From: Bradyrhizobium stylosanthis
Lineage (GTDB): Bacteria; Pseudomonadota; Alphaproteobacteria; Rhizobiales; Xanthobacteraceae
DNA length: 64,000 nucleotides
Direction of reading: 5' to 3'
Assembly: GCF_001641335.1 (NCBI RefSeq)
Contig: NZ_LVEM01000002.1
Coordinates: forward strand, 1,219,663 to 1,283,662
Positions 18,380-27,230 of this stretch are shown here, in pieces; position 1 is the stretch's first letter, and each line of letters begins with the position of its first letter. The notes under the pieces were generated by a model. The model was not told where the DNA came from. It did not search any database and was given only the letters and a program-made list of their open reading frames with translations. The position numbers and the translations under genes were made by a program.

Positions 18380-18876
18380 GCGCAGCGCTTCTGATCGACA
18401 TCCTGCTGTGGGGCTCCGTCTTCGGCGTCGGCCTGATCGCCTTTCGCCGCGGACCTCCGGTGTTCAAGGCCTCGCTGCGCGAAGGCTCGATGGATTTCGT
18501 CAACATCGTGCCGCGGATCGCGCTGGGCGTGATCGGCTCCGGCTACATCGCTGCCATCATCCCGCAGGAGGTGATCACCGGCTGGCTCGGCCCGGACAGC
18601 GGCTGGCTCGGGGTGGCCACCGCCGTGGTTGCCGGCGCGGCCACGCCCGGAGGCCCGGTGATCGGCTTCTCCATCGGCACCGTGGCGCTCAAGTCCGGCG
18701 GGGGCGTGCCCCAGGTGGTCGCCTATGTCGTCGCCTGGGCCCTGTTTGCCTTCCAGCGGGTGATTTTGTGGGAAATCCCGTTCATGCCGGCCCGTTTCGT
18801 CTGGTTCCGCTGCGCCGTCTCGGTGCCGTTCCCGTTCGTGGCAGCCGCCATCGCCATGGTGATCGGGAAGCCGTGA
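18376..18876 (+). CDS. Membrane permease, second half of a split pair
   Basis: A 166-aa, 4-5 TM protein from TTG 18376, overlapping the previous stop by 4 bp. It carries the matching motif AATPGGPVIGFSIGTVAL, so both halves have a PGGP loop, and the two probably assemble as a heterodimer. It is followed by a palindromic repeat and then the Zur box. The start is inferred from the overlap and from homology of layout with its partner; no ATG is available near the N-terminus. Confidence 0.78.
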   Translation: MSAALLIDILLWGSVFGVGLIAFRRGPPVFKASLREGSMDFVNIVPRIALGVIGSGYIAAIIPQEVITGWLGPDSGWLGVATAVVAGAATPGGPVIGFSIGTVALKSGGGVPQVVAYVVAWALFAFQRVILWEIPFMPARFVWFRCAVSVPFPFVAAAIAMVIGKP

Positions 18877-18900
18877 CCCCGGCGTGGCGTCCTGGCACGT

Positions 18901-18964
18901 CATTCCGGGGCGATGCGAAGCATCGAACCCGGAATCCGGGGTTCGGCTTCGCCGCCCCGGAATG
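18901..18964. repeat. Palindromic repeat, CATTCCGGG family, copy B
   Basis: A 64-bp element bounded by CATTCCGGGG and CCCCGGAATG with an inner CGATGCG/CATCG palindrome. It matches copy A at 17577-17612. It separates the permease pair from the zinc operon. Confidence 0.75.
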
Positions 18965-18987
18965 ACAGCTGGGTCGTGGACAGGGGT

Positions 18988-19006
18988 AATGTTATAATAT
19001 AACGTT
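18988..19006 (+). promoter_or_regulatory. Zur operator (zinc-uptake regulator box)
   Basis: A 19-bp near-perfect palindrome: AATGTTATA, a central A, then TATAACGTT, one mismatch between arms. This matches the alphaproteobacterial Zur-box pattern known upstream of znu genes. It contains TATAAT (18993-18998), so the operator may cover the -10 element, and zinc-bound Zur would block transcription. It ends 5 bp before the ATG of the His-rich gene. Confidence 0.88.
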
Positions 19007-19011
19007 CCCAG

Positions 19012-19250
19012 ATGGTTCCCGCCGCGTCCCACGCCCATCATCACGACCATGCCCATGCCCATGGCCATTCTCATGACCACGGGCATTCGCATGGGCACGA
19101 CCACACCCACGCCCATGTCCATGACGCGGCCTCGCCGCATCCGGCCCAGGCGGCGCCCTGGTCGATCCTGCGCATGACCATGGCCGGCCGCCTCGCGGCC
19201 GCGCTCGCCGTCTGCGCCGTGCTCTGGGGCGTGGTCTTCCTGGCGATGAG

Positions 19251-19254
<4 letters not shown>
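19012..19254 (+). CDS. His-rich single-pass membrane protein, first gene of the Zur operon
   Basis: An 80-aa protein whose residues 7-42 are dense in His, Asp and Gly (about 20 His), then one TM helix (LAAALAVCAVLWGVVFLAM) and an Arg end. Orientation is probably His-rich side out or in with one span; I cannot tell which. It would bind Zn2+. It overlaps the ABC ATPase start by ATGA. If TATAAT in the Zur box is the -10, the mRNA begins about 7 nt before the ATG and would be nearly leaderless. No name known to me. Confidence 0.75.
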
Positions 19255-20009
<755 letters not shown>

Positions 20010-20015
20010 TCACAG

Positions 20016-20885
20016 ATGGTCTATGACGCGCTGATCGGCCCGTTCACCGAATTCGAGTTCATGCGGCGCGCGCTCGCCGCCGTGATCGCGCTGTCGCTGG
20101 CCGGCGCGCCGATCGGCGTGTTTCTGATGCTGCGGCGGATGAGCCTCGTCGGCGACGCCATGGCACATGCGATCCTGCCCGGCGCCGCGATCGGCTTCCT
20201 GCTCTCCGGCCTCAATTTGTTCGCGATGACCGCCGGCGGCCTGATCGCAGGCTTTGCGGTCGCGATCCTCGCCGGCGTGGTCGCGCGCTCGACCGGGCTG
20301 AAGGAGGATGCCTCGCTCGCGACCTTCTATCTGGCGTCACTGGCGCTCGGGGTCACCATCGTCTCGATCAAGGGCACCAATATCGACCTCCTGCACGTGC
20401 TGTTCGGCAACATCCTCGCGATGGACGATCAGACGCTGCTGGTGGTCGCCTTCAACGCCACCGTGACGCTGCTGGTGCTTGCGGTGATCTACCGCCCGCT
20501 GGTGATCGAGAGCGTCGATCCCCTGTTCCTGCGCACCGTGAGCCGGGCCGGAGGCCCTGCGCATCTCGCCTTCCTGGCGCTGGTCGTCATCAACCTCGTC
20601 AACGGCTTCCAGGCACTGGGCACGCTGCTGGCGGTCGGCCTCATGATCCTGCCCGCGGGCATCGCGCGGTTCTGGTCGCGCGATCTCACCGCGATGATCT
20701 GCATCGCCGTCGTCGCGGCCGCAATCTCCGGCTATGCCGGACTCGTGCTGTCGTTCCAGACCCGCATTCCCTCGGGGCCTGCGATCATCCTGGTCGCGAC
20801 CGTGCTCTACATCGTCTCCGTGCTGTTCGGCCGCGTCGGCGGCATCGTCCGGCAATTGTTTCCCGGCCGGCATCTGGAAGCGTGA
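20016..20885 (+). CDS. znuB: Zinc ABC transporter permease
   Basis: A 289-aa inner-membrane permease of the metal ABC-3 family with about 8 TMs. Typical segments are MRRMSLVGDAMAHAILPG (the ABC-3 DAMAH segment), STGLKEDASLATFYLASLALG, and the C-terminal LPAGIARFWSRDL. It overlaps the next gene's GTG start by 4 bp. ZnuB/AztB-like. Confidence 0.9.
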   Translation: MVYDALIGPFTEFEFMRRALAAVIALSLAGAPIGVFLMLRRMSLVGDAMAHAILPGAAIGFLLSGLNLFAMTAGGLIAGFAVAILAGVVARSTGLKEDASLATFYLASLALGVTIVSIKGTNIDLLHVLFGNILAMDDQTLLVVAFNATVTLLVLAVIYRPLVIESVDPLFLRTVSRAGGPAHLAFLALVVINLVNGFQALGTLLAVGLMILPAGIARFWSRDLTAMICIAVVAAAISGYAGLVLSFQTRIPSGPAIILVATVLYIVSVLFGRVGGIVRQLFPGRHLEA

Positions 20886-21751
20886 CGATGCGCGTCCTCC
20901 TGCTCCTCGCCTTGCTGATCGTCGCCTCGCCGCTGCACGCCGCCGAGCGGCTCAACGTCGTCGCGAGCTTCTCGATCCTTGCCGATTTCGTCCGCAACGT
21001 CGGCGGCGATCGCGTCAACCTGACCACGCTGGTCGGCCCCGACAGCGACGTCCATGTCTACACGCCGGCGCCGGGCGATGCGAAGCGGATCGCGGAGGCG
21101 AAGCTCGTCGTCGTCAACGGGCTTGGGCTCGAGGGCTGGCTGCCGCGCCTCGTGCAGTCCGCAGGGAGCAAGGCGCAGGTGGTCACCGCGAGCGCTGGCA
21201 TTGCGCCGCTGAAGCTCGGCTCGACCGCAGATCCCCATGCCTGGCAGTCGGTCCCCAATGCCAGGATCTACGTGACCGATATCGCCGATGCGCTGGCCGC
21301 GGCCGATCCCGATGACGCGGAGTTCTTCCGCGCCCAGGCCAGGGCCTATCTGGAAAAGCTCGAAACGCTGGACCGCGAGGTCCGCGAGACCGTCGGCAAG
21401 ATCCCGCCCGAGCGGCGCAAGGTGATCTCCACCCACGACGCCTTCGGCTATTTCGCCGCCGAATACGGCATCCAGTTCGTCGCCCCCCTGGGCGTCTCCA
21501 CGGAAACCGAGCCCAGCGCCCGGGACATCGCCGCCATCATCGGCCAGATCAAGGCCCAAAAAATCCCGGCGGTATTTCTGGAAAATATCAGCGATGACCG
21601 CCTGATCCGGCGGATCGCGGCCGAGACCGGGGCAAAGGTCGGCGGGACCCTGATTTCGGACGGTTTGACCGGCGAAAAGGGGCCTGCACCCACTTACATT
21701 GACATGGTCAGGCACAATATAAAGGCCCTGACCAGCGCGCTTGACCATTAG
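20882..21751 (+). CDS. znuA: Zinc ABC transporter substrate-binding protein
   Basis: A 289-aa cluster A-I metallo-receptor. The start is GTG 20882 (GTGA overlap) or ATG 20888. The signal peptide ends at PLHAA. Likely Zn ligands are His in DVHVYTPAP and DPHAW, His in STHDAFGYF, and Asp in TLISDGLTG, consistent with the His3Asp site of the family. It lacks the His-rich loop of E. coli ZnuA and is short, which is more like the AztC/PsaA type. A Zur box heads the operon. Confidence 0.88.
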   Translation: MTMRVLLLLALLIVASPLHAAERLNVVASFSILADFVRNVGGDRVNLTTLVGPDSDVHVYTPAPGDAKRIAEAKLVVVNGLGLEGWLPRLVQSAGSKAQVVTASAGIAPLKLGSTADPHAWQSVPNARIYVTDIADALAAADPDDAEFFRAQARAYLEKLETLDREVRETVGKIPPERRKVISTHDAFGYFAAEYGIQFVAPLGVSTETEPSARDIAAIIGQIKAQKIPAVFLENISDDRLIRRIAAETGAKVGGTLISDGLTGEKGPAPTYIDMVRHNIKALTSALDH

Positions 21752-21807
21752 GGCAGGGGGCCACCCCGCCTCGCGTCGCGCGGAAAAAGCCCGAAGTCGG
21801 AGTTGTT

Positions 21808-22860
21808 ATGTCTGAAGCGACCTCCCAGAAAATTCCCGTGACCGTGCTGACCGGCTATCTCGGTGCCGGCAAGACCACGCTGCTCAACCGTATCCTGTCC
21901 GAGAACCACGGCAAGAAATACGCCGTCATCGTCAACGAGTTCGGCGAGATCGGCATCGACAACGACCTCATCATCGGCGCCGATGAGGAAGTGTTCGAGA
22001 TGAACAACGGCTGCATCTGCTGCACCGTGCGCGGCGACCTCGTCCGCATCATGGACGGCCTGATGAAGCGCAAGGGCAAGTTCGATGCCATCATCGTCGA
22101 GACCACCGGCCTTGCCGATCCCGCGCCGGTCGCCCAGACCTTCTTCGTCGACGAGGACGTGCAGAAGAACGCCCGACTCGACGCGGTCGTCACCGTCGCC
22201 GACGCCAAATGGCTGTCCGACCGACTCAAGGACGCGCCCGAGGCCAAGAACCAGATCGCCTTCGCCGACGTCATCGTCCTGAACAAGACCGATCTCGTCA
22301 ACAAGGGCGAGCTCGCCGAGGTCGAGGCCCGCATCCGCGGCATCAACCCCTATGCGAAGCTGCACCGCACCGAGCGCTGCTCGGTCGCGTTGGCCGACGT
22401 GCTCGACCGCGGCGCGTTCGATCTGGACCGCATCCTCGACATCGAGCCCGACTTCCTCGAAGCCGGCGACGATCATGACCACGACCATGATCACCACCAT
22501 CATCACGGCCACGACCATCATCACCATGATCATGGTCACGGCCTGAAGCACTATCACGACGAGGACATGCAGTCGCTGTCGCTCAAGACCGACAAGCCGC
22601 TGGATCCCAACGTGTTCATGCCCTGGCTGCAGAACCTCGTGCAGGTCGAGGGCGGCAAGATCCTGCGCTCCAAGGGCATTCTCGCCTTCCACGACGACGA
22701 CGACCGCTACGTCTTCCAGGGCGTCCACATGATGCTGGAGGGCAACCACCAGCGGAAGTGGAAGGAGGGCGAGCCGCGCGAAAGCCGCCTCGTCTTCATC
22801 GGCCGCGAATTGCCGGAAAAGGCCATTCGCGAAGGCTTCGAGAGCTGCATCGTCTCGTGA
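21808..22860 (+). CDS. COG0523/CobW-type GTPase, probable zinc metallochaperone
   Basis: A 350-aa G3E GTPase. Walker A is GYLGAGKTT (residues 16-24), Walker B region is IIVETTGLADPAPV, the metal motif CICC is at 69-72, and the guanine motif is LNKTD. A long His/Asp stretch (about residues 223-250, over 15 His) follows, and a C-terminal CobW_C domain. Zur-linked family members (ZigA, YeiR, ZNG1) deliver zinc to apo-enzymes under starvation. GGAG lies before ATG. Its stop overlaps the WD40 gene start by 1 nt, so the two are coupled. Confidence 0.9.
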   Translation: MSEATSQKIPVTVLTGYLGAGKTTLLNRILSENHGKKYAVIVNEFGEIGIDNDLIIGADEEVFEMNNGCICCTVRGDLVRIMDGLMKRKGKFDAIIVETTGLADPAPVAQTFFVDEDVQKNARLDAVVTVADAKWLSDRLKDAPEAKNQIAFADVIVLNKTDLVNKGELAEVEARIRGINPYAKLHRTERCSVALADVLDRGAFDLDRILDIEPDFLEAGDDHDHDHDHHHHHGHDHHHHDHGHGLKHYHDEDMQSLSLKTDKPLDPNVFMPWLQNLVQVEGGKILRSKGILAFHDDDDRYVFQGVHMMLEGNHQRKWKEGEPRESRLVFIGRELPEKAIREGFESCIVS

Positions 22861-23879
22861 TGAAAGAGTTTACGCCGGCCCCCGATTCCGCCTCGATCGT
22901 CTCCGTCACCGACCGCGTCAAGCCGGTCGCGCTCGGCATGGCCGTGACCTCGGTGCATTTCCTCAGGGATCGCGCCGCCTTCGTCGGCGGTGAGGAGAAC
23001 GTCAAGTTCGTCGACGCACAGGGCGAGATCACCACGGTCGCCGTGCATGGCGGCGGCATTCTCTCCACCGCCTCCGACGGCAAGCGCATCGTGATGGGCG
23101 GCGACGACGGCAAGGTCGTCTCGCTCGACGCCAAGGGCGAGGTGACACTGCTCGCCACCGACCCGAAGCGGCGCTGGATCGACGCGGTGGCGCTGCACGC
23201 CGACGGCGCCTTCGCCTGGTCGGCCGGCAAGGTCGCGACCGTCAAGAGCGGCAAGAACGAGGAGAAGTCGCTCGAGGTGCCCTCGACCGTCGGCGGTCTT
23301 GCCTTCGCGCCGAAGGGCCTGCGGCTCGCGATCGCCCATTACAACGGCGCCACGCTGTGGTTTCCGAACATGGAAGGCTCGGCCGAATTCCTGCCCTGGG
23401 CCGGCTCGCATCACGCGGTCACCTTCAGCCCCGACAACAAATTCCTGGTCACCGCGATGCACGAGCCGGCGCTGCACGGCTGGCGCCTCGCCGACAACCG
23501 GCACATGCGCATGACCGGCTATCCCGGCCGCGTCCGTTCGATGTCCTGGAGCGCGGGCGGCAAGGGCCTCGCGACCTCGGGCGCCGACACCGTCATCATC
23601 TGGCCGTTCGCCAGCAAGGACGGCCCGATGGGCAAGGAGCCCGCCATGCTCGCGCCGCTGCAGGCGCGCGTCTCGGTGGTCGCCTGCCATCCCAAGAACG
23701 ACATCCTGGCCTGCGGCTACAGCGACGGCACCGTGCTGATGGTGCGGCTGGAGGACGGCGCGGAGATCCTGGTCCGCCGCAACGGCACCCCGCCGGCGGC
23801 TGCGATCGCCTGGAATGCCAAGGGCACGCTGCTGGCCTTCGCCGACGAAAATGGGGACGGCGGCCTGCTGGAGCTTTAA
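22860..23879 (+). CDS. WD40/beta-propeller protein coupled to the CobW GTPase
   Basis: A 339-aa cytosolic protein without signal peptide. Repeated propeller blades can be read: VTSVHFLRDRAAFVGGEEN, KRIVMGGDDGKVVSLD, GLAFAPKGLRLAIAHYNG, HHAVTFSPDNKFLVTAMHE, VRSMSWSAGGKGLATSG and VVACHPKNDILACGYSDG. At least six blades are visible. The ATG at 22860 overlaps the upstream TGA by 1 nt. Gene order suggests it works with the GTPase, perhaps as a partner for a zinc client. I know of no assigned function; AztD is a propeller but secreted, unlike this one. Confidence 0.85.
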   Translation: MKEFTPAPDSASIVSVTDRVKPVALGMAVTSVHFLRDRAAFVGGEENVKFVDAQGEITTVAVHGGGILSTASDGKRIVMGGDDGKVVSLDAKGEVTLLATDPKRRWIDAVALHADGAFAWSAGKVATVKSGKNEEKSLEVPSTVGGLAFAPKGLRLAIAHYNGATLWFPNMEGSAEFLPWAGSHHAVTFSPDNKFLVTAMHEPALHGWRLADNRHMRMTGYPGRVRSMSWSAGGKGLATSGADTVIIWPFASKDGPMGKEPAMLAPLQARVSVVACHPKNDILACGYSDGTVLMVRLEDGAEILVRRNGTPPAAAIAWNAKGTLLAFADENGDGGLLEL

Positions 23880-23909
23880 TTCGTCATGGTTCCCGCCGTA
23901 TAGGGGATC

Positions 23910-24626
23910 ATGCGGTTTCTCACGACCTTCCAGCTTGCCGATTTCGCGGACACGCTGGTCAGCCTGACCACGGCCTTCGTGCTGGGCACGCTGATCGGCG
24001 CCGAGCGGCAATATCGCCAGCGCACCGCGGGCCTGCGCACCAACGTGCTGGTCGCGGTGGGCGCGGCCGCCTTCGTCGACCTCGCCATGCATCTGACCGG
24101 CGCCGACGGCGCGGTGCGGGTGATCGCCTATGTCGTCTCAGGCATCGGCTTCCTCGGCGCCGGCGTCATCATGAAGCAGGGCATGGACGTGCGCGGGCTC
24201 AACACCGCGGCGACGCTGTGGGCCTCTGCTGCGGTCGGCTCCTGTGCCGGCGCCGACCTCGTCGCCCAGGCCGCGATGCTGACCGTGTTCGTCATCGCCG
24301 GCAACACCATGCTGCGCCCGCTGGTCAACGCCATCAACCGCATCCCGCTGAACGAGAAGGCGCTCGAGGCGACCTATTACTTCAAGCTCGCGGTGGCGAC
24401 CGATGCCCTTCCGGACATGCGCGACCGTCTCGTCGACAAGCTCGAGGCCGCCAAATACCCGGTCGCCGATATCGAGGTTGCCGAGATCGGCGAGGAGAAT
24501 CTCGAAATCGTCGCCAAGCTGGTCGCGACCGCCGTCGACCCGAACGAACTGAACGCGGTGGCGACCGACCTGCAGCATTTGCCGGGCGTGCGGCATGCGA
24601 CGTGGGAAGTCAGCACGACGGAGTAG
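23910..24626 (+). CDS. MgtC/SapB family membrane protein
   Basis: A 238-aa protein. The N-terminal MgtC domain has the family motifs LGTLIGAERQ, RTAGLRTNVLVAVGA and GIGFLGAGVIMKQG, then NTAATLWASAAVG. The C-terminal soluble ACT-like half follows. MgtC proteins help survival under low Mg2+ or acid and modulate F1F0 ATPase in pathogens. An AGGGGAT site lies before ATG. It starts 30 bp after the WD40 gene, so it could be read through with the zinc operon, but its own promoter is possible. Confidence 0.9.
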   Translation: MRFLTTFQLADFADTLVSLTTAFVLGTLIGAERQYRQRTAGLRTNVLVAVGAAAFVDLAMHLTGADGAVRVIAYVVSGIGFLGAGVIMKQGMDVRGLNTAATLWASAAVGSCAGADLVAQAAMLTVFVIAGNTMLRPLVNAINRIPLNEKALEATYYFKLAVATDALPDMRDRLVDKLEAAKYPVADIEVAEIGEENLEIVAKLVATAVDPNELNAVATDLQHLPGVRHATWEVSTTE

Positions 24627-24726
24627 CGCGGCCTTTTGGCGCGCAAAGGGGCGGTTCCTGCTTGTAGGGCCCCGGAACCGGCGCGCCCTGGTTTCGTTGA
24701 TCCCGCAGACAAAGGCGGTGATCGAC

Positions 24727-25059
24727 ATGCCCGGCCCAGATGACAAGCGCAGATTGAAGCTCGATTTGACGATTGCCGGCTCGCTGTTCGCGGCAGGCGT
24801 TGTCGTGTCGGTGATGTCGCTGGCTCAGATCCGGGCCGAAAGCCGGATGGAGCTGGCGCAGGGGACGCAGCCGCTCCAGGGCACGCCGTCCGACGAGCAG
24901 AGCAAGGTGCCCGCCGAAGCCAAGCCCGGCGGTGACCGGCCGACCACGCCGGCGCCCGAGCCCGCACGCCCGGATCCGCAGACCCAGGGCGCGGCGACCA
25001 AGCCGGCCTTGCCTCCGGCGCCGGCCGAGAAGATCGCGCCGCCGATCGAGAAGAAGTAG
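24727..25059 (+). CDS. Hypothetical membrane-anchored Pro-rich protein
   Basis: A 110-aa protein with a basic start (PDDKRRLKLD), one hydrophobic span (LTIAGSLFAAGVVVSVMSLAQI) and a long Pro/Ala/Glu/Lys-rich tail ending IEKK. The start at 24727 was chosen because the upstream open frame has no features. No known domain. Could be an envelope linker protein. Confidence 0.6.
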   Translation: MPGPDDKRRLKLDLTIAGSLFAAGVVVSVMSLAQIRAESRMELAQGTQPLQGTPSDEQSKVPAEAKPGGDRPTTPAPEPARPDPQTQGAATKPALPPAPAEKIAPPIEKK

Positions 25060-25077
25060 CGGGATCTTCGTTACTGC

Positions 25078-25203
25078 GTCATGGCCGGGCATAGCCGTCC
25101 GAAGGACGGCGTCGCTTCCGCTCGCCTATGTCCCGGCCATCCACGTTCTTGGCGTAGCGCTTAGCAACTCCGTGGATGCCCGGGACAAGCCCGGGCATGA
25201 CGG
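25078..25203. repeat. Palindromic repeat, GTCATGGCCGGG family
   Basis: About 126 bp flanked by GTCATGGCCGGG and CCCGGGCATGAC with internal inverted arms. It lies between two convergent genes. Copies of the same family are at 54493-54576 and, abbreviated, 62516-62544. Confidence 0.75.
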
Positions 25204-25209
25204 CAGTGA

Positions 25210-26652
25210 TTACCGCACCAGGATATTCTTGAACTGCCAGGGATCAGACGTGTCGATATCCTCCGGGAACAGTCCCGGACGATCCGTCAGCGGCGTCCAG
25301 TCGGTGTAGAAACCCTTCACCGGGCCGAGATACGGCAGCTGGATTTCCAGCAGGCGATCGAAGTCCATCTCGTCGGCTTCGACGATGCCCTCCTTCGGGT
25401 TCTCCAGCGCCCACACCATGCCGCCGAGCACGGCGGAGGTCACCTGCAGGCCGGTGGCGTTCTGATAGGGCGCGAGCGCTCGGGTTTCCTCGATGGAGAG
25501 CTGCGAGCCGTACCAATAGGCGTTGTTGTCGTGGCCGAACAGCAGCACGCCAAGCTCGTCGATGCCGTCGACGATCTCGTTCTCGTCGAGGATGTGGTGC
25601 TTCTCCTGCATCTTGGCGGCGCGGCCGAACATCTCGTGCAGCGACAGCACGGCGTCGTCGGCCGGGTGGTAGGCATAGTGGCAGGTCGGCCGGTAGACCG
25701 CCTTGCCGGATGCATCGCGCACCGTGAAGTAATCGGAGATCGAGATCGACTCGTTGTGGGTGACGAGGAAGCCGTACTGCGCGCCGCGGGTCGGGCACCA
25801 GGTGCGCACGCGCGTGTTGGCGCCGGGCTGCATCAGGTAGATGGCCGCGCCGCATCCGGCTTCATGGGTCTTCGCATTCTCCGGCATCCACTTCTCGTGG
25901 GTGCCCCAGCCGAGCTCGGAGGGCTGCACGCCTTCCGACAGGAAGCCTTCCACCGACCAGGTGTTGACGAACACGTCGGGCTCTTTCGGCGTCTTCGAGC
26001 GCTGGGTGTCGCGTTCGGCGATGTGGATGCCCTTGATGCCGGCCTGCCGCATCAGGTCCGCCCATTCGGCCTTGGTCTTGGGACGGGGAGCATTGAGCTT
26101 CAGATCGGCGGCGACGTTGAGCAGCGCCTGCTTGACGAAGAAGGAGACCATGCCGGGATTGGCGCCGCAGCAGGAGACGGCCGTGGTCGAGCCCGTCGGG
26201 CGCGCCCGCTTGGCGGCCAGCGTCACTTCGCGCAGCGCGTAGTTGGAACGGGCTTCCGGGCCCTTCGAGGCATCGAAATAGAAGCCGAGCCAGGGCTCGT
26301 TGACGGTGTCGATATAGAGCGCGCCGAGCTCGTTGCAGAGCTCCATGATGTCGGTCGAGCCGGTGTCGACCGAGAGATTGACGCAGAAGCCCTGGCCGCC
26401 GCCTTCGGTGAGCAGCGGGGTCAGCAACTCCCGATAATTGTCTTTCGTCACGGCCTTCTGGATGAAGCGCACGTTCTGCTTTTCGCAATGCGCCTTGCGG
26501 CCCTCGTCCTTGGGGTCGATCACGGTGACGCGCGACTTGTCGTAATCGAGGTGCCGCTCGATCATCGGCAAGGTGCCCTTGCCGATGGAGCCGAAGCCGA
26601 CCATGACGATCGGGCCGGTGATCTTCGCGTAGATCTGCGAGGGGGCGCTCAT
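25210..26652 (-). CDS. hss: Homospermidine synthase
   Basis: A 480-aa NAD+-dependent enzyme that condenses putrescine (two molecules, or putrescine and spermidine) to sym-homospermidine. The Rossmann motif MVGFGSIGKGTLPMIE is at residues 17-32, followed by the family run VSCCGANPGMVSFFVK and YAYHPADDAVLSLHEMFG. The length matches bacterial Hss (about 477 aa). CGGAGA precedes the ATG. It is on the same strand as RidA, GNAT and ODC and completes the putrescine-to-homospermidine step of the block. Confidence 0.95.
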   Translation of the reverse strand: MSAPSQIYAKITGPIVMVGFGSIGKGTLPMIERHLDYDKSRVTVIDPKDEGRKAHCEKQNVRFIQKAVTKDNYRELLTPLLTEGGGQGFCVNLSVDTGSTDIMELCNELGALYIDTVNEPWLGFYFDASKGPEARSNYALREVTLAAKRARPTGSTTAVSCCGANPGMVSFFVKQALLNVAADLKLNAPRPKTKAEWADLMRQAGIKGIHIAERDTQRSKTPKEPDVFVNTWSVEGFLSEGVQPSELGWGTHEKWMPENAKTHEAGCGAAIYLMQPGANTRVRTWCPTRGAQYGFLVTHNESISISDYFTVRDASGKAVYRPTCHYAYHPADDAVLSLHEMFGRAAKMQEKHHILDENEIVDGIDELGVLLFGHDNNAYWYGSQLSIEETRALAPYQNATGLQVTSAVLGGMVWALENPKEGIVEADEMDFDRLLEIQLPYLGPVKGFYTDWTPLTDRPGLFPEDIDTSDPWQFKNILVR

Positions 26653-26692
26653 AGGATAGATTCTCCGGAAAGTGCTGGCAGTGAGGGGTGGA

Positions 26693-27088
26693 TCAGGCGC
26701 TGCGGCGCTTGGCGGTGACTTCGATCTCGACCTTCATCTCGGGCTTGGCGAGCCCGCTGACGACCAGCAACGTCGCCGCCGGCCGGATGTCACCGAGGAC
26801 TTCGCCGCAGACGGCGAAGTGGGCGTCGATGTAGCTCGCGTCGGTGACGTAGTAGGTCGCACGGACGATATCGGCCATCTCGAATCCGCCCTCCTTCAGG
26901 GCGGCTGCGATGGTCTTGAAGCAGTTGCGTGACTGGCTCGTGACATCGGCCGGCATCGTCATCGTCGTGTAGTCGTAGCCGGTGGTTCCCGCAACGAAGG
27001 CGAAATCGCCGTCGATCACGGCGCGGCTGTAGCCGACGGACTTCTCGAGCGGGGAGCCGGTGGAGATCAGGCGACGGGACATGGTCAT
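26693..27088 (-). CDS. RidA/YjgF-family protein
   Basis: A 131-aa protein. The start was set at MTMSRRLIS since GAGG lies 5 nt upstream. The family frame is seen in FVAGTTGYDYTTM, SRNCFKTIAAALKEGG and the C-terminal VVSGLAKPEMKVEIEVTA. RidA enzymes hydrolyse reactive enamines/imines released by PLP enzymes. Position between PLP-dependent ODC and Hss suggests it clears intermediates of this pathway. The canonical Arg (usually near residue 105) should be checked. Confidence 0.85.
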   Translation of the reverse strand: MTMSRRLISTGSPLEKSVGYSRAVIDGDFAFVAGTTGYDYTTMTMPADVTSQSRNCFKTIAAALKEGGFEMADIVRATYYVTDASYIDAHFAVCGEVLGDIRPAATLLVVSGLAKPEMKVEIEVTAKRRSA

Positions 27089-27138
27089 GGGCCTCGACTG
27101 AAGGGGGTGTTTCGCGGGGTTAAAGGGCGTTTCCGCCG

Positions 27139-27173
27139 CCTGCGCAACCCCCAAGGAAAGGGTTCGGCGCAGG
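27139..27173 (-). other. Intra-operon hairpin between GNAT and RidA genes
   Basis: The arms CCTGCGC-AACCC and GGGTT-CG-GCGCAGG pair around a 9-nt loop, giving 12 paired bases with a 2-nt bulge. No T-run follows, so it is more likely a processing or stability element than a terminator. Confidence 0.45.
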
Positions 27174-27230
27174 CGCGGCCGGGCGTTGCCGCTCAATGCG
27201 GTTGTCGGTCTTCGCTACGAAAGCGATCCC

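Noticed and set aside
22425-22560. CRISPR- or repeat-like arrays in the CATCAC/CATGAC-rich stretches of the GTPase and NicO genes
   Set aside because: These are codons of His/Asp-rich protein loops inside intact reading frames, not spaced direct repeats.
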